Shown: piece after piece, positions 33,839 to 43,618 of the stretch | How positions within the stretch are numbered: the first letter of the stretch is position 1 | Layout: the number at the start of each line of letters is the position of its first letter | Source of the DNA: an uncultured Saprospiraceae bacterium | GTDB taxonomy: Bacteria > Bacteroidota > Bacteroidia > Chitinophagales > Saprospiraceae | DNA length: 64,000 nucleotides | Direction: 5' to 3' | NCBI GenBank assembly: GCA_937997635.1 | Contig: CALLFA010000050.1 | Coordinates: forward strand, 1-64,000 | Translations under genes and position numbers: made by a program | The notes under the pieces: generated by a model | What the model saw: only the letters and a program-made list of their open reading frames with translations | Databases searched by the model: none | What the model was told of the DNA's origin: nothing

Positions 33839-35056
33839 ATGAATGTATTCACAGATATTGCGCGGAGGTATCTTTTTAGTAAAAAATCTACCAATGCAAT
33901 CAACATAATCACAAGTATATCTGTGTTGGGTATCTCTATAGGTACGGCTGCAATGATTTTGATTTTATCAGTCTTCAATGGCTTTGAATCTTTGATTAAA
34001 GAAGTCGTTGATGACTTTAATCCAGACATCAAATTGGAATTGGCTGAAGGCAAGCGATTTGAAATGGATGATGACTTGATGAGCAAAATTAGGAACATCG
34101 AAGGAATCGAAGCGATGAGCAAGACCATTGAAGAAGTTGCTCTATTTGAATACGATGGCATACAAGAAGCAGGGATCATTAAAGGAGTTGATGAGATGTT
34201 TCCTATAGTTACAGCTATTGATTCTACTCTCGATGATGGTAATTATGTTGTGGAAGATGGGGATGCCTATTATGCCGTTACTGGTTATGGTCTGGCCAGG
34301 AAATTATCAATGAACATTGACGATTTTACCACTGCTCTCATCATATATTTACCAAAAAGGAAAAAGCGTAATGCACTAGAAAAGGACTTCATTACAAAAG
34401 AGTTATTACCATCAGGCTTTTTTTCTATCGAGAATGAAAAAGACCACCAATACATACTGACATCATTGAAACTCATAGAGAGTATGTTGAAAACAAAAGG
34501 ACAAATCAATGCTTTAGAATTAAAACTAGACGCTTCAGCAGATGAAGGATTGATCCGATCAGAGATTGAACAATTGATGGGACCTAAATTTGTAACTAAA
34601 AACAGATATGAGCAAGAAGAGACCTATTTCAAGGTAATGAATATAGAAAAGTACATGAGTCTGTTGATCGGTACACTGACGATATTGCTAATCGCCTTCA
34701 ATCTTGTTGGTTCGCTGTGGATGATCGTTTTGGAAAAGAAAAAAGACATTGCCATATTGAAGTCTATGGGAAGTACACGACAGAACATTTTGGGCTTATT
34801 CCTTAAAGAAGGAGTGTTGATTACTACATTAGGCGTCATTTTAGGCATCATTTTGTCTGTAATCATCTATTATATTCAAATCAAGTATGGCATTATTGCG
34901 ATGGCAGGCAGTCATATTGTTCAAGCCTACCCAATAGAGCTTAGAATTAGTGATATTTTGCTCGTTATGTTCATCGTTAGCCTAATTGGAGTCCTTGCAG
35001 CAGTATTACCTGCGAAAAAAGCTGCCGAAATACCTGCATTGATCCGCGAAGAATAG
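33839..35056 (+). CDS. LolC/LolE-type ABC transporter permease (FtsX family)
   Basis: A 405-residue inner-membrane protein: one N-terminal helix (ISVLGISIGTAAMILILSVF, ~25-45), a periplasmic MacB-like domain (~50-265) and three C-terminal helices, with the FtsX motif KKKDIAILKSMGSTRQNILGLF. Family knowledge: releases lipoproteins from the inner membrane with a LolD ATPase, which is not encoded here. The downstream lipoprotein genes agree with a role in envelope biogenesis. Confidence 0.9.
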   Translation: MNVFTDIARRYLFSKKSTNAINIITSISVLGISIGTAAMILILSVFNGFESLIKEVVDDFNPDIKLELAEGKRFEMDDDLMSKIRNIEGIEAMSKTIEEVALFEYDGIQEAGIIKGVDEMFPIVTAIDSTLDDGNYVVEDGDAYYAVTGYGLARKLSMNIDDFTTALIIYLPKRKKRNALEKDFITKELLPSGFFSIENEKDHQYILTSLKLIESMLKTKGQINALELKLDASADEGLIRSEIEQLMGPKFVTKNRYEQEETYFKVMNIEKYMSLLIGTLTILLIAFNLVGSLWMIVLEKKKDIAILKSMGSTRQNILGLFLKEGVLITTLGVILGIILSVIIYYIQIKYGIIAMAGSHIVQAYPIELRISDILLVMFIVSLIGVLAAVLPAKKAAEIPALIREE

Positions 35057-35064
35057 TAGTTTTG
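35039..35064 (+). promoter_or_regulatory. Bacteroidota-type promoter before the 122-residue gene
   Basis: TAGTTTTG at 35057-35064 is a perfect TAnnTTTG element, ten bases before the start codon, with TTG at 35039-35041 (15-base spacer). The promoter overlaps the end of the permease gene. Confidence 0.55.
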
Positions 35065-35074
35065 CGGCTTCATA

Positions 35075-35443
35075 ATGGAAGACTGGGAAATAGACTTTTA
35101 TTGGTTGAAAGTGCAGCACTACGTGCAAGAATCTTTAGATAAAAATTCTTTGCCTGATCTTCAAGCTGTGCTATTTTTACTTGGCGTGCAAGAATCCGGC
35201 ATCGTAAAAGAATCCTATACCAAAGAAGAAAAAGAAGACCTGATGCATGTTGCTGTTTGTAGCTTGCTGGAAAGAGAGGGTTATTTTGAGTTTACTGGTA
35301 ATGATCAGGACGGTTGGCCTCACTTCAAACAAATACGAGGAATGGACGTTGAGGGAGTGAAAAATCAAGAAATATTACTAAAACAAAAAGTCATTCAATA
35401 CTTTATAGAAAATCATTTTATCGATGAAACAGAGTCTAATTAA
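35075..35443 (+). CDS. Conserved hypothetical protein, 122 residues
   Basis: A small acidic, helical cytosolic protein (WEIDFYWLKVQHYVQESL, then DLQAVLFLLGVQESG). I recognise it only as a type often seen in Bacteroidota near cyclophilin genes, with no function. Its 3' end overlaps the first cyclophilin gene by 20 bases, indicating an operon. Confidence 0.75.
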   Translation: MEDWEIDFYWLKVQHYVQESLDKNSLPDLQAVLFLLGVQESGIVKESYTKEEKEDLMHVAVCSLLEREGYFEFTGNDQDGWPHFKQIRGMDVEGVKNQEILLKQKVIQYFIENHFIDETESN

Positions 35444-36083
35444 ATTTACCTACATCGCCTTTATTTGTTCTTTACTCATGTCTTGTGGCGGTGAGAAAAA
35501 ACATTACGTGACAATCGAAACAGATTACGGCACGATGAAAGCGGAGTTATATAACTCAACACCATTGCACAGAGATAATTTTCTAAAACTAGTAAAGGAA
35601 AATTTCTACGATGATTTATTGTTTCATAGAATCATCAATGGGTTTATGATACAAGGAGGAGATCCTCAATCCAAAGACGCTGCACCAGGTGCACGATTGG
35701 GAATGGGTGGTCCTGGCTATCTGATAGATGCAGAAATAGGCGCACCACACTTCAAAGGTACCTTGGCTGCAGCTCGTACAGGAGGTGCATCTAATCCAGA
35801 TAAGAAAAGTAGTGGTTCGCAATTTTATGTGGTTCATGGAACACTTCAAACGGACGCAACACTTGATAGACTCCAAGCTCAAAAAGGTATTGAGTACAAT
35901 GAGGCTCAAAGAGAGAAATATAAAACCTTAGGCGGGACACCAATGCTAGATCAAGATTATACTGTTTTTGGTGAATTGGTATCTGGAATGGATGTTCTGG
36001 ATGAGATAGCCAAGGTGCAAAAGGATGGTTCAGACAGACCATTGGAAGATGTGAAAATGAAAATTAAATTATCATCCAAATAG
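35424..36083 (+). CDS. Cyclophilin-type peptidyl-prolyl isomerase, lipoprotein
   Basis: A 219-residue protein with a lipoprotein signal (LLMSCGG). The cyclophilin domain (~28-215) has HRDNFLKLVKENFYD, LLFHRIINGFMIQGGDP, KSSGSQFYVVHG and FGELVSGMDVLDEIA. The active-site Arg and Phe/Gln (FHRIINGFMIQGG) are intact. It helps protein folding in the periplasm. The next gene is a paralogue nine bases downstream. Confidence 0.95.
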   Translation: MKQSLIKFTYIAFICSLLMSCGGEKKHYVTIETDYGTMKAELYNSTPLHRDNFLKLVKENFYDDLLFHRIINGFMIQGGDPQSKDAAPGARLGMGGPGYLIDAEIGAPHFKGTLAAARTGGASNPDKKSSGSQFYVVHGTLQTDATLDRLQAQKGIEYNEAQREKYKTLGGTPMLDQDYTVFGELVSGMDVLDEIAKVQKDGSDRPLEDVKMKIKLSSK

Positions 36084-36091
36084 CAAGTGAT

Positions 36092-36973
36092 ATGAAACAG
36101 CTCTTTTATTTACTTTTATTGACATCTGTGTTGAGTTCATGTTCGAAATTGTTCTCAGACTTTGCCATTCAGCAGACTGACACAGTTGTACCCGCTGAAG
36201 CAGTTTTTGCTGTGGAAGTAGAAGATGCAGATCAGGTCATCTGGGAGATAGATGGCAATCAGTATACAGACAAGACTACAGCACATAGATTTATAAAGTC
36301 AGGAAAACATGAAGTTACCTTGACTGTACAAAAAGGAAAAAAGACAACAACTAAATCCAAAGACATATTCTTTACAGCACCTGAAGCGTGTTTGGTTGAA
36401 TTGTCCACTCCTCAAGGAAATATGCTGATAGAACTTTATGAAGAGACACCAATTCATCGAGATAATTTTGTAAAGCTTGCGGAAGAGTCATTTTATGATG
36501 GCTTATTGTTTCATCGAGTTATTAATGGATTTATGATACAAGGAGGAGATCCAAAATCCAAAGAAGCAGGACAGAATGTACAACTTGGTGGCGGTGGTCC
36601 TGGTTATCAATTAGAAGCTGAATTCGATGAACGCTTTGCTCATGTCAAAGGAGCACTTGCAGCAGCTCGGACAGGTGATCAGGTGAATCCAGAAAAGAAA
36701 AGTTCAGGCAGTCAATTTTATATCGTTCATGGCAAATCTGTAACGGACAGCCAACTAAAACGTATGGAAAACTCTAAAGGCATTACCTATACTGAGGCAG
36801 TAAAAGAAACATATTTAGAAGATGGAGGAACACCCTTTCTGGATGGAGACTATACTGTCTTTGGAAGAGTTATAGAAGGTTTGGATGTCATTGATAAAAT
36901 TGCAAATGTGAAGACAGGAAGAAGTGATAGACCTAGTGAAGATGTAAAAATGAACATAGTTGTTATAAAATAA
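36092..36973 (+). CDS. Cyclophilin-type isomerase lipoprotein with N-terminal PKD-like domain
   Basis: A 293-residue protein: lipoprotein signal (LSSCSK), an immunoglobulin/PKD-like segment (~28-92, DADQVIWEIDGNQYTDKTTAHRF) and a cyclophilin domain (~95-290) with an intact LLFHRVINGFMIQGGDP active site. The two adjacent cyclophilins share most motifs, so they arose by tandem duplication; the second gained or kept an extra domain. Confidence 0.94.
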   Translation: MKQLFYLLLLTSVLSSCSKLFSDFAIQQTDTVVPAEAVFAVEVEDADQVIWEIDGNQYTDKTTAHRFIKSGKHEVTLTVQKGKKTTTKSKDIFFTAPEACLVELSTPQGNMLIELYEETPIHRDNFVKLAEESFYDGLLFHRVINGFMIQGGDPKSKEAGQNVQLGGGGPGYQLEAEFDERFAHVKGALAAARTGDQVNPEKKSSGSQFYIVHGKSVTDSQLKRMENSKGITYTEAVKETYLEDGGTPFLDGDYTVFGRVIEGLDVIDKIANVKTGRSDRPSEDVKMNIVVIK

Positions 36974-36974
36974 A

Positions 36975-37727
36975 ATGAGTCAAAAAGTACTAGGCATAGA
37001 CGTAGGAGGAACAGGAATTAAAGGAGCTGTTGTTGATATTTCAACAGGTGAATTTGCAACCGAAAAAATCAAATATAAAACGCCTAAAGATTCCAATCCA
37101 GAAGCAGTATTAGCAGTAATTAAGGCACTTATATCTGATTTTGAATGGAGTGATAAACCAATAGCTTTTGGGTTTCCAGCCATAATAAAAAATGGGGTAG
37201 CAAAGTCTGCTGCAAACATTCACAAAGACTGGATAAATTTTGACATCATTACCTACCTATCTCAGAAGCTCAACGTTCAAAATGTAACAGTCGTTAATGA
37301 TGCAGATGCAGCTGGATTAGCAGAACTTACTTTTGGATCAGCTAAAGGCAAAAAAGGAACGGTTCTATTGTTAACACTAGGTACAGGTATAGGCTCTGCC
37401 CTAATGGTCGATGGGCAACTAGTACCAAATACAGAATTCGGACATTTAAAGTGGAAAAAGAGCATAACAGAACACTACGCCTCTAATCGCGCCAGAAAAG
37501 ACAAAAAACTAAAGTGGCCTGAATTTGGCTCTGAATTATCAGAAGTGCTCAAGCACATTGAACTTTTGCTATCACCTGATTGTATCATTATAGGCGGAGG
37601 CATCAGTAAAAGCTTCGAAGAGTATGGTCCATTATTAGATGTCAAAGCAGAAGTTATTCCTGCACAATTAAAAAATAATGCCGGCATTATAGGTGCGGCA
37701 TATTATAACCATTTAAATAGTAAATAA
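36975..37727 (+). CDS. ROK family glucokinase, polyphosphate glucokinase-like
   Basis: A 250-residue sugar kinase with the ATP/phosphate motif (GIDVGGTGIKGAVVD), substrate motif (NDADAAGLAE), second phosphate motif (LLTLGTGIGSALMVDG) and ELSEVLKHIELLLSPDCIIIGGG. Length and sequence agree with actinobacterial-type polyphosphate glucokinases. It begins two bases after the cyclophilin stop and its stop shares one base with the next start. Confidence 0.88.
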   Translation: MSQKVLGIDVGGTGIKGAVVDISTGEFATEKIKYKTPKDSNPEAVLAVIKALISDFEWSDKPIAFGFPAIIKNGVAKSAANIHKDWINFDIITYLSQKLNVQNVTVVNDADAAGLAELTFGSAKGKKGTVLLLTLGTGIGSALMVDGQLVPNTEFGHLKWKKSITEHYASNRARKDKKLKWPEFGSELSEVLKHIELLLSPDCIIIGGGISKSFEEYGPLLDVKAEVIPAQLKNNAGIIGAAYYNHLNSK

Positions 37728-38620
37728 TGAAACATCTTTTTCTCCTGATCCTTGCAACAATACAAATCTCACTCGTTGCACAAAGAGACTTTTCTGCAGT
37801 AGAAATTAAAGCTACTGAAGTCGCAGAAGGCATTCATATGCTTGAAGGATCCGGGGGGAATATTGCAGTATTTGAAGGAGAGGATGGTGCATTGATTATT
37901 GATACACAATTTGCTCCACTTTCAGAAAAAATAAAATCCGCGATTTCAGAACTTACAGACCACGACCTTACTTATGTGTTAAATACGCATTGGCATGGAG
38001 ATCATACTGGTGGAAATGAAAACTTTGGCAATGATGGAGCGATTATCATTTCACATGAAAATGTATTGGAACGCTTAAGTAAAGATCAGATCATGAAGGC
38101 GTTTAATCGCGAGGTGAAAGCATCTCCAAAAGCAGCATGGCCTCAAATTACCTTTAAAGAATCGATGCAATTGCATTTGAACGGTGAACCTTTGCAGATG
38201 ATTCATGTCCACAATGCACATACAGATGGAGATGCCTTTGTTTATTTTCCCGAAAGCAATGTGATTCATCTAGGAGATTGTTTTTTTGCTGGCAGATTTC
38301 CCTTTATAGATCTTGGATCTGGAGGCTCAATAGATGGAGCTATAAATGCCATAGAAGTGGCTTTAATGCTTACCAACAGCAGCACCAAAATTATTCCTGG
38401 ACATGGAAGCATATCTAAAAAATCTGATCTGTTGCAATACTATACGATGTTACAGACCATGAAAGGAAGAGTCCTTGGTGCAATGCAAGAAGGTAAATCA
38501 CTGGAAGATATGAAAGCAGGAAATTTGGGAGAAGGATATGAAGAATGGGGAACTGGCTTTATAAATTTAGAAAGATTCTTGGATGTCATCTGGACCGATT
38601 TCAATAGAGAAGAAGAATAG
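37727..38620 (+). CDS. Secreted metallo-beta-lactamase fold hydrolase
   Basis: A 297-residue protein with signal peptide (LLILATIQISLVAQ). The metal motif HxHxDH is complete (NTHWHGDHTGG), with later His (VHNAHTDGD), Asp/Gly (HLGDCFF) and C-terminal IPGHGS. The best match in style is the cyclase/SoxH-like group of Bacteroidota. The one-base overlap with the ROK gene shows it is in the same operon. Substrate unknown. Confidence 0.93.
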   Translation: MKHLFLLILATIQISLVAQRDFSAVEIKATEVAEGIHMLEGSGGNIAVFEGEDGALIIDTQFAPLSEKIKSAISELTDHDLTYVLNTHWHGDHTGGNENFGNDGAIIISHENVLERLSKDQIMKAFNREVKASPKAAWPQITFKESMQLHLNGEPLQMIHVHNAHTDGDAFVYFPESNVIHLGDCFFAGRFPFIDLGSGGSIDGAINAIEVALMLTNSSTKIIPGHGSISKKSDLLQYYTMLQTMKGRVLGAMQEGKSLEDMKAGNLGEGYEEWGTGFINLERFLDVIWTDFNREEE

Positions 38621-38715
38621 GACTTACTCCTTACACTAGATTGTACATAAGTTAATTTGCTGTCTTTTATATACTTATAGTGAATTATCTTAGTGAGAAA
38701 AGTTAGATTCACTTC

Positions 38716-41634
38716 TTGAATTCAAAGATTTATCCTTTGTTTTTTACAACTACAAAAACGGACGTACTAAAATACATCTCAGGCTCTTGTCTACAGATAT
38801 GCTTAATTATTACCTTCTTAGGCACACAAATCACTTTACAAGCCCAATTAGAAAGAAGCTATTATAATTTTAATTCTAAGGATGGACTAAATGCATTACA
38901 TGTGTATGGGATCGTCCAAGACAGAAAGGGGTTTATCTGGATAGGCACATCTACAGGCTTAGTACAATTCGACGGTGTAACATTTAAGACAATAGATTTA
39001 CCAGGACTTAGGAATCCCGAAATTTTACAATTGAGGATTGATGAAGATGACAACCTTTGGTTTATAAATTTATTTAATCAGCTCTGTCGGTATTCTCCAG
39101 ACCATAATCTGGACATTATAGAAATAGATGTACAGCGATCATTTGTTAATATATGGATTAAAGGAGATAATGTCGGCGTCTATAATGAAATTGATGACGG
39201 CATAATTTTTAATAGGAATACTCTAGAAAGATTAACGGGAGCCGGAAGTGAATTTAAAATTCCGTGTATGAATTGTGATTTAGACATTTTTATAGAATCT
39301 GGAGTATTATATATTAGAAAAAATGGTGAAAAAAAGAAAATAAAACTAGTAGAGGCGCAAAGAAATCCATTTAGGACCCTATTTAAATTTGGAGAGGGAC
39401 TCTATTCAACATCTAAATTAACAATATACAGGTTCGTTGAAAAAGATGACCATTATCTTATTGAAGACATACATGATGAACAACCTCTATATATAAATAG
39501 TATATCGGAACTAACAGACTCCACAATACACATAAATACTAGAAATGGTATTCAGATTTACAATCTGGATTTTAAGAGTATACGTCAATTAGAGTTTCCC
39601 AATTCGAATGTTTCTGAGTCAATAGTAGATAATGAAAACAATTTATGGTTGAGCACAATAGACATAGGATTAGTATTTTCAAATTATTCAAATATTTTAA
39701 GTAAGCAACCACTCAATGATTTATCTATAACAGAAATTCTCAAATCCAAAGAGTCTATATTTATCGGAACAGTTGAAGGAAAAATTTTTTTATCTAATGA
39801 AGATGGAATAGAATTAATACATGAAGATAATGGTAATTATATACGTTTTCTACTTGAGGTTAATAATAAGATACTCATAGGTAATAATTCATATATAATA
39901 GTGTATGAAAATGGAAAAAAGAGTAAAATTGATGTAAACATAAAGTGTTTTAAAGGAGCAACAAAAATTGATGATTCAAGGATTGTTGTAGGTTCTTGTA
40001 CAGGTTATAGAATTATTGAGTTTCATGAAGAATCAGGGTTCGAAGTATTACAAAATAAAGAGTCTAGTAGAATTTTTTGCTTATTCTATCTTAAAAATAA
40101 AAATAGCGTGCTATTAAGTACAATATCTGGGATACACAGCTTAAACCCTGATACAGGTGAATTAACCTTAGATGTACACCCAAATCTAAAAGAATATAAT
40201 ATTATCGATATAGAAGAGGGAACCAACGGTTTGTGGTTAGCAACGAGTAATTCTGGTGTACTTTTATATAAAGATGGTATTATAGCGCAACAGTATTCGA
40301 CAAGTAATAAATTGAACTCAAATTTTGTAAATGATATTTATTTGGACAGAGAGGATCAGCTTTGGATAAGTACCGCTTCAGGGATTAATATCATTGACCT
40401 AGAGTCACAAGAAGTAAATTATGTGACATCAAAAGACGGCTTAAATTCAAATATTGTTCAAACAGTATATGTAGATAAGGACGATGTTTATGTAGGAACG
40501 GCTAGTGGATTAAACACCTATAACAAAAATAATCGCTTTGCGAATATAAGTGCACCGCCGATCTACATCAACAGTATTACAGTAGATGGAGATCCAGCTA
40601 AGTTGAATAATTTGCAAGGTCAAGAAAACACGTTTAGATTTAATTATCAAGGTATAAATTATAGTTCTTTAGGTAAATTTACTTATAAGTATAGACTAAA
40701 AGGATTGACTAATAACTGGGAGACAGTACCCAGTTCAATAAGTGAAGCCGTATATAATAGAATCCCTCCTGGCGATTATACATTTGAAGTATACGCTGTA
40801 AATGAAGATGGTGTACAAAGTCTTGAGCCAGCACATGTCTCGTTTACAATGCCTCAACCTATATATTCTAGATGGTGGTTTATCCTTATTTCTTTATGTG
40901 TCTTATTTGGATTGATGAATTGGATTTTCAAAAAGAGGGTTGATCAAATAAATAAAGAAAGTGAATTAGAGTTAAATGTTCTTTCGCAGCAATTAATTGC
41001 ATTAAAAGCACAGATGAAGCCACACTTTATTTCAAATATTTTAAATAGCATCCAGTCTCACAGTATGCTTCGGGATCCTATTAAAGTCAATCAATATATA
41101 ACTAGACTGTCTAGATTTGTCAGAAGTGTGTTAAAAATGTCTGATTCTAAGGTTGTGTCTTTAGAAGATGAACTTGATGTTATAGAAACATATATTGAAT
41201 TGGAACAAATGAGAGCTGATCAATCTTTTGACTACGAGCTTAAAGTAGAAGATTCAATTAACACTAAGCGATTTTTTATTCCACCAATGTTGATACAACC
41301 TTATTTAGAGAATGCAATCAAACACGGTGTTTCTAGTGTAGAGGATGGGTACATTCACATCAATGTAAAAGAAGGAAAGGATGATTCTATTGTTATATCT
41401 ATTCAGGACAATGGGATAGGTATAGAGGACAGTTTAAAACGCAAAGATCTTAGTAAAGGTCATATATCTGTAGGAACAGAAAAGAATAATAGTAGATTAG
41501 AACTATTAAATACCATTTATAATAAAAAATTTGGCGTAGAAATATCTTCATTATCTGGTGACAAACTAGGACCAACTGGCACTAGAGTAAATTTATCTAT
41601 CGCCAACATGTCTGAAATTGCTAACGAGTCCTAA
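38716..41634 (+). CDS. Propeller-domain sensor histidine kinase, LytS type (second copy)
   Basis: A 972-residue protein: signal segment (CLQICLIITFLGTQITLQAQ), propeller repeats (~45-640, GIVQDRKGFIWIGTSTGLVQFDG, DIYLDREDQLWISTASGINII), Y_Y_Y domain (~650-715, RIPPGDYTFEVYAVNEDG), transmembrane helix (~720-740) and His_kinase domain with His770 in MKPHFISNILNSIQ (Asn-Pro-His changed to Lys-Pro-His) and HATPase part (LENAIKHGVSSV, DNGIGIED). The only start that keeps the signal segment is the TTG at 38716: a stop lies in frame at 38704. Partner of the LytTR regulator downstream. Confidence 0.92.
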   Translation: MNSKIYPLFFTTTKTDVLKYISGSCLQICLIITFLGTQITLQAQLERSYYNFNSKDGLNALHVYGIVQDRKGFIWIGTSTGLVQFDGVTFKTIDLPGLRNPEILQLRIDEDDNLWFINLFNQLCRYSPDHNLDIIEIDVQRSFVNIWIKGDNVGVYNEIDDGIIFNRNTLERLTGAGSEFKIPCMNCDLDIFIESGVLYIRKNGEKKKIKLVEAQRNPFRTLFKFGEGLYSTSKLTIYRFVEKDDHYLIEDIHDEQPLYINSISELTDSTIHINTRNGIQIYNLDFKSIRQLEFPNSNVSESIVDNENNLWLSTIDIGLVFSNYSNILSKQPLNDLSITEILKSKESIFIGTVEGKIFLSNEDGIELIHEDNGNYIRFLLEVNNKILIGNNSYIIVYENGKKSKIDVNIKCFKGATKIDDSRIVVGSCTGYRIIEFHEESGFEVLQNKESSRIFCLFYLKNKNSVLLSTISGIHSLNPDTGELTLDVHPNLKEYNIIDIEEGTNGLWLATSNSGVLLYKDGIIAQQYSTSNKLNSNFVNDIYLDREDQLWISTASGINIIDLESQEVNYVTSKDGLNSNIVQTVYVDKDDVYVGTASGLNTYNKNNRFANISAPPIYINSITVDGDPAKLNNLQGQENTFRFNYQGINYSSLGKFTYKYRLKGLTNNWETVPSSISEAVYNRIPPGDYTFEVYAVNEDGVQSLEPAHVSFTMPQPIYSRWWFILISLCVLFGLMNWIFKKRVDQINKESELELNVLSQQLIALKAQMKPHFISNILNSIQSHSMLRDPIKVNQYITRLSRFVRSVLKMSDSKVVSLEDELDVIETYIELEQMRADQSFDYELKVEDSINTKRFFIPPMLIQPYLENAIKHGVSSVEDGYIHINVKEGKDDSIVISIQDNGIGIEDSLKRKDLSKGHISVGTEKNNSRLELLNTIYNKKFGVEISSLSGDKLGPTGTRVNLSIANMSEIANES

Positions 41635-41713
41635 GAATTATGTTTTCAACATACATTAATGTGACAACTAAATTTGTACTATTTTAGCAACCCTAGTAGA
41701 ATGTTAACCGCTT

Positions 41714-42427
41714 ATGCTAAAAGTGCTAATTATAGATGACGAAAAAGCTGCAAGAGATTTACTTGTTCATTATTTTCAAACGTACTTTCCCAAGGTAAAG
41801 GATATTCAAACTACAGATGGTATTTTTAAAGCAATACCGATCATTGAACAGCACCAACCAGATGTTATATTTTTAGACATACAAATGCCGACTGCTAGTG
41901 GTATGGATTTGTTCAATCTACTAAAGGATAAAAAGCCATCAGTAATCATTACAACTGCTTTTGAAAATTATGCCATTAAAGCAATCAAGCATGATGTTCA
42001 TGATTATTTGCTAAAGCCAATTGACATTCAAGAATTCATCAGCTCAGTGAATAAGATTTTGTCATCCAAAGATGCACCTACGACATCTGGTACTGCAAAA
42101 AATAGCACTAAACGGATCGCATTACACGGCCAGAAAGAAATAAATTATGTGGAAGAAAACACCATCAAATACATTATTTCTGATCGGGCATATTCAACTG
42201 TTTATATTGAGGATAACAAAAGCTATGTCGTTACAAAGTCTCTGGGGAAGTTTGAAGAGATATTAGATAAGAACATCTTCTATAGAATACATAGATCGTA
42301 TATCGTCAACCTTAAAAAGATAGCTAAAATTGTCAAAAAAGACGGTGGATTGGTACATATGGAGGACGATAAAACATTCAAGATCGCTAGTCAAAAACGA
42401 AATATTTTGATTTCCAAGATGAATTAG
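41714..42427 (+). CDS. LytTR family response regulator
   Basis: A 237-residue protein with a receiver domain (IIDDEK, phosphoacceptor Asp55 in VIFLDIQMP, Lys in HDYLLKPID) and a C-terminal LytTR domain (~135-235, with FYRIHRSYIVNLKKI and FKIASQKRNILI). It follows the propeller kinase by 79 bases on the same strand. Two TTTCGGAAAA repeats just after its stop (42444-42453, 42465-42474) are of unknown meaning. Confidence 0.93.
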   Translation: MLKVLIIDDEKAARDLLVHYFQTYFPKVKDIQTTDGIFKAIPIIEQHQPDVIFLDIQMPTASGMDLFNLLKDKKPSVIITTAFENYAIKAIKHDVHDYLLKPIDIQEFISSVNKILSSKDAPTTSGTAKNSTKRIALHGQKEINYVEENTIKYIISDRAYSTVYIEDNKSYVVTKSLGKFEEILDKNIFYRIHRSYIVNLKKIAKIVKKDGGLVHMEDDKTFKIASQKRNILISKMN

Positions 42428-42645
42428 AGATAAAAACCAACACTTTCGGAAAACATAACTAGGTTTTCGGAAAAGCAACTTTATTTATTTAAACCATAAT
42501 TAGAATTATGAAGTAAACAGTAATAGTTTTATCGCAAGCCCCCAATTAGAAGGAATTTTGACAAAGAATGATTTCCTTTCTATTCACTGCCTTTATTGTG
42601 TTTTACTATACTGCGTAAGAGGTAAGGAAAAAGGCATTTGCTTAA

Positions 42646-43578
42646 TTAAAATTTGAAAGCACCTGTGGTGTTTATTTTAGAGATGAACACATCGTTTTCA
42701 ATTGACTTACTTTGCAAAAGAGCTTTGATTTTTTCTCCTACAGTTTCAGCAATCAGACTATTTTCGCACAGAGCGAATACACTTGGTCCTGCTCCACTAA
42801 TACTAAATCCTAAAGCATTGTTTGATAAGGCGATGTCTTTCATGTCGTAAAAGTGAGGAATTAATGTTGCCCGTTGTGGCTCTATGATCAAATCAGTTAA
42901 TGATCTGCGAATCATGTCAAAGTCAAGTCGATACAATGCAGCAACTAAATAAGCAAGATTTCCAGATTGAGCTATGTGTTGTTTTAAATCTACTTTATCA
43001 GAGAGCATAGCCCTAGAGTCCTTAGTTAGTACACTAATGTGCGGATAGACAACACAAGCAAAAAGACCGTCAGGTGCAGGCAACTTTACAAGGTCTAAAC
43101 TTTCATTATCTCTGATGAGTATGATTCCACCTAGCAACGAAGGTGCCACATTGTCTGCATGCCAAGCACCGTCAGCTATTTGCTCGCCTTGGACAGCAAA
43201 TTTTACTAAATCCCTTTTCCCGAGCGAACTTTTTAAAAATTCATTGACAGCAAACACACCCGCAACAGCACTCGCCGCACTAGACCCTAAGCCACTACCG
43301 AAAGGCATCTTTTTGTGAATCTCCATTTCGATTGGCATAGTCTCTTCGCCTAAGTGTTTCATCAATTTCAACGCCGCAAAGCCAGCAGTATTTTTCTCCA
43401 CCTCTAACGGCAATTTCTTCTTCGTCCCTGTTATTTGTTTGATTACTAAACCTGGGGATTTACCTGGCCGCACAATGATTTCATCACCAGGCCCATCAAT
43501 TGCAAATCCTAAAATGTCATAACCAACTGCCATGTTGGCTACTGAAGCTGGTGCAAATACTTTCAATCCAGAATTCAT
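42646..43578 (-). CDS. thrB: Homoserine kinase
   Basis: A 310-residue GHMP-family kinase: N-terminal VFAPASVANMAVGYDILGFA, ATP-binding MPFGSGLGSSAASAVAGV (~90-107) and C-terminal GFSISGAGPSVFAL. It phosphorylates homoserine on the way to threonine. It lies 40 bases after thrA in the operon metX-thrA-thrB. Threonine synthase, the next step, is not encoded in the visible region. Confidence 0.96.
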   Translation of the reverse strand: MNSGLKVFAPASVANMAVGYDILGFAIDGPGDEIIVRPGKSPGLVIKQITGTKKKLPLEVEKNTAGFAALKLMKHLGEETMPIEMEIHKKMPFGSGLGSSAASAVAGVFAVNEFLKSSLGKRDLVKFAVQGEQIADGAWHADNVAPSLLGGIILIRDNESLDLVKLPAPDGLFACVVYPHISVLTKDSRAMLSDKVDLKQHIAQSGNLAYLVAALYRLDFDMIRRSLTDLIIEPQRATLIPHFYDMKDIALSNNALGFSISGAGPSVFALCENSLIAETVGEKIKALLQSKSIENDVFISKINTTGAFKF

Positions 43579-43618
43579 ATCTCTTTATTCACCTTTTAAT
43601 GTCATCATTAGGGTCCTC

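Noticed and set aside
42444..42474. Two TTTCGGAAAA repeats
   Set aside because: They lie after the LytTR gene between convergent genes, so an operator role is not supported; kept as a note only.
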